The position numbers were made by a program, and so were the translations under genes. The notes under the pieces are model-generated. The model was not told where the DNA came from. It saw nothing but the letters and a program-made list of their open reading frames with translations, and searched no databases. Source: Owenia fusiformis (taxonomy: Eukaryota > Annelida > Polychaeta > Sabellida > Oweniidae). Taken from it: a DNA stretch of 64,000 nucleotides. The stretch spans positions 3,477,730-3,541,729 of the forward strand of contig CAIIXF020000007.1 in assembly GCA_903813345.2 (NCBI GenBank), written 5' to 3'. Shown here piece after piece: positions 58,301-64,000 of this stretch; the first letter of the stretch is position 1; each line of letters begins with the position of its first letter.

Positions 58301-61300
58301 GGTTCAAAATAATAATCTGTCAGCGGTCCCTGACACTCCTACTAGCTATCACCAAACATTAATTGCCAATACATGTACACATATACGTGCCATACATCTA
58401 CAAAGTAGCGAACTAGTGTATTAAGTACTACTTTTCCTATACGATGAGCAAAACAAATCTCAAGTAGGTTATATTGACCCTATTAGTGTCATGGTTGACT
58501 GAATATGCATTTTATTCAATATGAATTTTAAAGTTCGGGGTTTTATGAAGTGATATGTACATTTTTGCTCAAATCCCCTCAGCACTTTTGATTCTATAGG
58601 GTTCTCTTGACCCCTGGGGTCATTATATTTTGTGACAATTTATTCCAGACTAAATGTAGTTATTTTGTCATTAAAATATCTTATTAGAGAAACGTTCAGG
58701 AAAAGTTGCGCTATCCACAAGACTTCTTGACACTGCACTGATAAATGTAGCAAAATAGTCAAAATAATTCAGCCTTGAGCATGACATTTTTGAATTTTTG
58801 GACAAATTTTGGGCTATTTTGGGGGATTTTTGCCCATAACGATACTAATCTACTTAAAACAGCTGTTTAAAGTTGTACAAATTGCTTAAGTGATTTATAT
58901 TCTCTCATAAGTAGGACTATTTGCTACTTTACTAAACTGAACATCATTGATTTTTCGTTTTTCATGAACTTCTGATGGCTAGTTCAAGTAGCATTGTCTT
59001 TTGTGCAGGTTTACTGAATACGTCCCTTTAAAATTGGGTCTTTCGTGGGTTTAAAGGGTCAAAATGTTGGAACTTTGCACACTGTGGAACGTTTGGGGTG
59101 TGTTTCCTTTAATTTGGCAAGAACTGCATCAAATTACTTGATAAGAGAGCAGAAATGTAGCAATTTAGGCTGAAAAGTACTGTTTTCAATGAAAAAAACG
59201 AAAATTGCTGACTCAGCAAAATTTAGATCGTCGTCTCCAGAATTTTAGGGGTTAATTTGCAAAACTTTAAATGGTCCCATAGAAACATATGCGAAATATG
59301 GCTAAATTCGACATATTTCTCGAAATTCACTGATAAATGTGGTTGATATTAGGTAGAAAGCAACTTACTTTTTCACCCATTGGAATACATGTAAAATTGG
59401 CAAAGTTCAAATCATAATTTCTCAAATCCCAGCCCATCGAATCCTCACATCCATTCAGATCATGTAGTCCTATTCAAAAACTTCCCGTTCGGTTATATGG
59501 TGAAAAAAATATCCCACGAACGAAAAAAGATTTTGCTACATTTATAAGCGAGCATTGATTTCTGGGCCTGTAAAAAGCACGTAGGACCTGATTACCCCAT
59601 TGATTTACTGAGACCGCCAAAAATTTAATTCAATTTTTTGGTTCAAAATAATAATCTGTCAGCGGTCCCTGACACTCCTACTAGCTATCACCAAACATTA
59701 ATTGCCAATACATGTACACATATACGTGCCATACATCTACAAAGTAGCGAACTAGTGTATTAAGTACTACTTTTCCTATACGATGAGCAAAACAAATCTC
59801 AAGTAGGTTATATTGACCCTATTAGTGTCATGGTTGACTGAATATGCATTTTATTCAATATGAATTTTAAAGTTCGGGGTTTTATGAAGTGATATGTACA
59901 TTTTTGCTCAAATCCCCTCAGCACTTTTGATTCTATAGGGTTCTCTTGACCCCTGGGGTCATTATATTTTGTGACAATTTATTCCAGACTAAATGTAGTT
60001 ATTTTGTCATTAAAATATCTTATTAGAGAAACGTTCAGGAAAAGTTGCGCTATCCACAAGACTTCTTGACACTGCACTGATAAATGTAGCAAAATAGTCA
60101 AAATAATTCAGCCTTGAGCATGACATTTTTGAATTTTTGGACAAATTTTGGGCTATTTTGGGGGATTTTTGCCCATAACGATACTAATCTACTTAAAACA
60201 GCTGTTTAAAGTTGTACAAATTGCTTAAGTGATTTATATTCTCTCATAAGTAGGACTATTTGCTACTTTACTAAACTGAACATCATTGATTTTTCGTTTT
60301 TCATGAACTTCTGATGGCTAGTTCAAGTAGCATTGTCTTTTGTGCAGGTTTACTGAATACGTCCCTTTAAAATTGGGTCTTTCGTGGGTTTAAAGGGTCA
60401 AAATGTTGGAACTTTGCACACTGTGGAACGTTTGGGGTGTGTTTCCTTTAATTTGGCAAGAACTGCATCAAATTACTTGATAAGAGAGCAGAAATGTAGC
60501 AATTTAGGCTGAAAAGTACTGTTTTCAATGAAAAAACGAAAATTGCTGACTCAGCAAAATTTAGATCGTCGTCTCCAGAATTTTAGGGGTTAATTTGCAA
60601 AACTTTAAATGGTCCCATAGAAACATATGCGAAATATGGCTAAATTCGACATATTTCTCGAAATTCACTGATAAATGTGGTTGATATTAGTGTCATGGTT
60701 GACTGAATATGCATTTTATTCAATATGAATTTTAAAGTTCGGGGTTTTATGAAGTGATATGTACATTTTTGCTCAAATCCCCTCAGCACTTTTGATTCTA
60801 TAGGGTTCTCTTGACCCCTGGGGTCATTATATTTTGTGACAATTTATTCCAGACTAAATGTAGTTATTTTGTCATTAAAATATCTTATTAGAGAAACGTT
60901 CAGGAAAAGTTGCGCTATCCACAAGACTTCTTGACACTGCACTGATAAATGTAGCAAAATAGTCAAAATAATTCAGCCTTGAGCATGACATTTTTGAATT
61001 TTTGGACAAATTTTGGGCTATTTTGGGGGATTTTTGCCCATAACGATACTAATCTACTTAAAACAGCTGTTTAAAGTTGTACAAATTGCTTAAGTGATTT
61101 ATATTCTCTCATAAGTAGGACTATTTGCTACTTTACTAAACTGAACATCATTGATTTTTCGTTTTTCATGAACTTCTGATGGCTAGTTCAAGTAGCATTG
61201 TCTTTTGTGCAGGTTTACTGAATACGTCCCTTTAAAATTGGGTCTTTCGTGGGTTTAAAGGGTCAAAATGTTGGAACTTTGCACACTGTGGAACGTTTGG

Positions 61301-64000
61301 GGTGTGTTTCCTTTAATTTGGCAAGAACTGCATCAAATTACTTGATAAGAGAGCAGAAATGTAGCAATTTAGGCTGAAAAGTACTGTTTTCAATGAAAAA
61401 AACGAAAATTGCTGACTCAGCAAAATTTAGATCGTCGTCTCCAGAATTTTAGGGGTTAATTTGCAAAACTTTAAATGGTCCCATAGAAACATATGCGAAA
61501 TATGGCTAAATTCGACATATTTCTCGAAATTCACTGATAAATGTGGTTGATATTAGGTAGAAAGCAACTTACTTTTTCACCCATTGGAATACATGTAAAA
61601 TTGGCAAAGTTCAAATCATAATTTCTCAAATCCCAGCCCATCGAATCCTCACATCCATTCAGATCATGTAGTCCTATTCAAAAACTTCCCGTTCGGTTAT
61701 ATGGTGAAAAAAATATCCCACGAACGAAAAAAGATTTTGCTACATTTATAAGCGAGCATTGATTTCTGGGCCTGTAAAAAGCACGTAGGACCTGATTACC
61801 CCATTGATTTACTGAGACCGCCAAAAATTTAATTCAATTTTTTGGTTCAAAATAATAATCTGTCAGCGGTCCCTGACACTCCTACTAGCTATCACCAAAC
61901 ATTAATTGCCAATACATGTACACATATACGTGCCATACATCTACAAAGTAGCGAACTAGTGTATTAAGTACTACTTTTCCTATACGATGAGCAAAACAAA
62001 TCTCAAGTAGGTTATATTGACCCTATTAGTGTCATGGTTGACTGAATATGCATTTTATTCAATATGAATTTTAAAGTTCGGGGTTTTATGAAGTGATATG
62101 TACATTTTTGCTCAAATCCCCTCAGCACTTTTGATTCTATAGGGTTCTCTTGACCCCTGGGGTCATTATATTTTGTGACAATTTATTCCAGACTAAATGT
62201 AGTTATTTTGTCATTAAAATATCTTATTAGAGAAACGTTCAGGAAAAGTTGCGCTATCCACAAGACTTCTTGACACTGCACTGATAAATGTAGCAAAATA
62301 GTCAAAATAATTCAGCCTTGAGCATGACATTTTTGAATTTTTGGACAAATTTTGGGCTATTTTGGGGGATTTTTGCCCATAACGATACTAATCTACTTAA
62401 AACAGCTGTTTAAAGTTGTACAAATTGCTTAAGTGATTTATATTCTCTCATAAGTAGGACTATTTGCTACTTTACTAAACTGAACATCATTGATTTTTCG
62501 TTTTTCATGAACTTCTGATGGCTAGTTCAAGTAGCATTGTCTTTTGTGCAGGTTTACTGAATACGTCCCTTTAAAATTGGGTCTTTCGTGGGTTTAAAGG
62601 GTCAAAATGTTGGAACTTTGCACACTGTGGAACGTTTGGGGTGTGTTTCCTTTAATTTGGCAAGAACTGCATCAAATTACTTGATAAGAGAGCAGAAATG
62701 TAGCAATTTAGGCTGAAAAGTACTGTTTTCAATGAAAAAACGAAAATTGCTGACTCAGCAAAATTTAGATCGTCGTCTCCAGAATTTTAGGGGTTAATTT
62801 GCAAAACTTTAAATGGTCCCATAGAAACATATGCGAAATATGGCTAAATTCGACATATTTCTCGAAATTCACTGATAAATGTGGTTGATATTAGGTAGAA
62901 AGCAACTTACTTTTTCACCCATTGGAATACATGTAAAATTGGCAAAGTTCAAATCATAATTTCTCAAATCCCAGCCCATCGAATCCTCACATCCATTCAG
63001 ATCATGTAGTCCTATTCAAAAACTTCCCGTTCGGTTATATGGTGAAAAAAATATCCCACGAACGAAAAAAGATTTTGCTACATTTATAAGCGAGCATTGA
63101 TTTCTGGGCCTGTAAAAAGCACGTAGGACCTGATTACCCCATTGATTTACTGAGACCGCCAAAAATTTAATTCAATTTTTTGGTTCAAAATAATAATCTG
63201 TCAGCGGTCCCTGACACTCCTACTAGCTATCACCAAACATTAATTGCCAATACATGTACACATATACGTGCCATACATCTACAAAGTAGCGAACTAGTGT
63301 ATTAAGTACTACTTTTCCTATACGATGAGCAAAACAAATCTCAAGTAGGTTATATTGACCCTATTAGTGTCATGGTTGACTGAATATGCATTTTATTCAA
63401 TATGAATTTTAAAGTTCGGGGTTTTATGAAGTGATATGTACATTTTTGCTCAAATCCCCTCAGCACTTTTGATTCTATAGGGTTCTCTTGACCCCTGGGG
63501 TCATTATATTTTGTGACAATTTATTCCAGACTAAATGTAGTTATTTTGTCATTAAAATATCTTATTAGAGAAACGTTCAGGAAAAGTTGCGCTATCCACA
63601 AGACTTCTTGACACTGCACTGATAAATGTAGCAAAATAGTCAAAATAATTCAGCCTTGAGCATGACATTTTTGAATTTTTGGACAAATTTTGGGCTATTT
63701 TGGGGGATTTTTGCCCATAACGATACTAATCTACTTAAAACAGCTGTTTAAAGTTGTACAAATTGCTTAAGTGATTTATATTCTCTCATAAGTAGGACTA
63801 TTTGCTACTTTACTAAACTGAACATCATTGATTTTTCGTTTTTCATGAACTTCTGATGGCTAGTTCAAGTAGCATTGTCTTTTGTGCAGGTTTACTGAAT
63901 ACGTCCCTTTAAAATTGGGTCTTTCGTGGGTTTAAAGGGTCAAAATGTTGGAACTTTGCACACTGTGGAACGTTTGGGGTGTGTTTCCTTTAATTTGGCA
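55336..64000. repeat. Tandem satellite-like array, 1338/1339-bp unit
   Basis: The unit starts GGTAGAAAGCAACTTACTTT and recurs at 55336, 56674, 58013, 59352, 61556 and 62894. A truncated 866-bp unit occupies 60690-61555. The array runs off the window end, 1107 bases into its last unit. Copies are nearly identical; the clearest difference is an A tract before CGAAAATTGC of 6 (units 1, 4, 6) or 7 (units 2, 3, 5). No frame of 60 codons exists in any unit. Each unit has a hairpin CCCTTTAAA/TTTAAAGGG and a palindrome GACCCCTGGGGTC. It lies in the apparent first intron of RFK. Confidence 0.97.
60690..61555. repeat. Truncated unit of the 1.34-kb array
   Basis: The unit end TATTAG joins directly to the internal TATTAGTGTCATGG that normally sits at offset 473. 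The joint retains one copy of the shared hexamer TATTAG, so 473 bases were lost by recombination or slippage at a 6-bp microhomology. Confidence 0.93.

Overview
This window reads as metazoan nuclear DNA: AT-rich and gene-poor, with introns of several kilobases bounded by GT-AG sites and dense non-autonomous DNA transposons and minisatellites. The gene set (PLAC8-family protein, Bcl-2-like protein, LACTB, riboflavin kinase) and the repeat style fit an invertebrate, most likely a marine lophotrochozoan such as a mollusc. The species cannot be fixed from the sequence.

Layout. 1-3.4 kb: a possible eroded coding scrap, a small palindromic MITE and a fold-back mariner with a broken transposase. 3459-3779: an intronless PLAC8-family gene (+). 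3.8-10.8 kb: intergenic, with one pogo/Tigger-like MITE, a small minisatellite and a lone mariner-like end. 10838-21425: a complete two-exon Bcl-2-like gene (+) coding for 192 aa with BH4, BH3, BH1, BH2 and a tail anchor. Its 10-kb intron holds a nested palindromic element with a tRNA-like box, two oppositely oriented copies of a 378-bp promoter-like mobile element with 10-bp target duplications, and other MITEs. 21.4-42.0 kb: about 20 kb with no convincing gene, carrying MITEs (pogo-like, mariner-like, hAT-like), a LINE 3' remnant and four minisatellites. 42008-52199: a seven-exon LACTB gene (-), 522 aa, whose introns hold further MITEs and a minisatellite that duplicates a splice acceptor. 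53032-53593: an hAT-type MITE with a perfect 8-bp target duplication. 54766-55000: exon 1 of a riboflavin kinase gene (+). 55336 to the window end: a nearly perfect tandem array of a 1.34-kb unit inside the first intron of that gene.

Three of the four genes have links to mitochondria: a tail-anchored Bcl-2 protein, LACTB (a filament-forming intermembrane-space protein in vertebrates) and a riboflavin kinase with a presequence-like extension. LACTB and RFK lie head to head about 2.6 kb apart. I see no operon logic and treat the shared theme as possibly coincidental. The most unusual features are the promoter-bearing 378-bp element, the fold-back mariners built from inverted transposon 3' ends, the acceptor-duplicating minisatellite in LACTB, and the homogenised 1.34-kb array in the RFK intron. 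Family assignments rest on motif recognition by eye; no database search was run.
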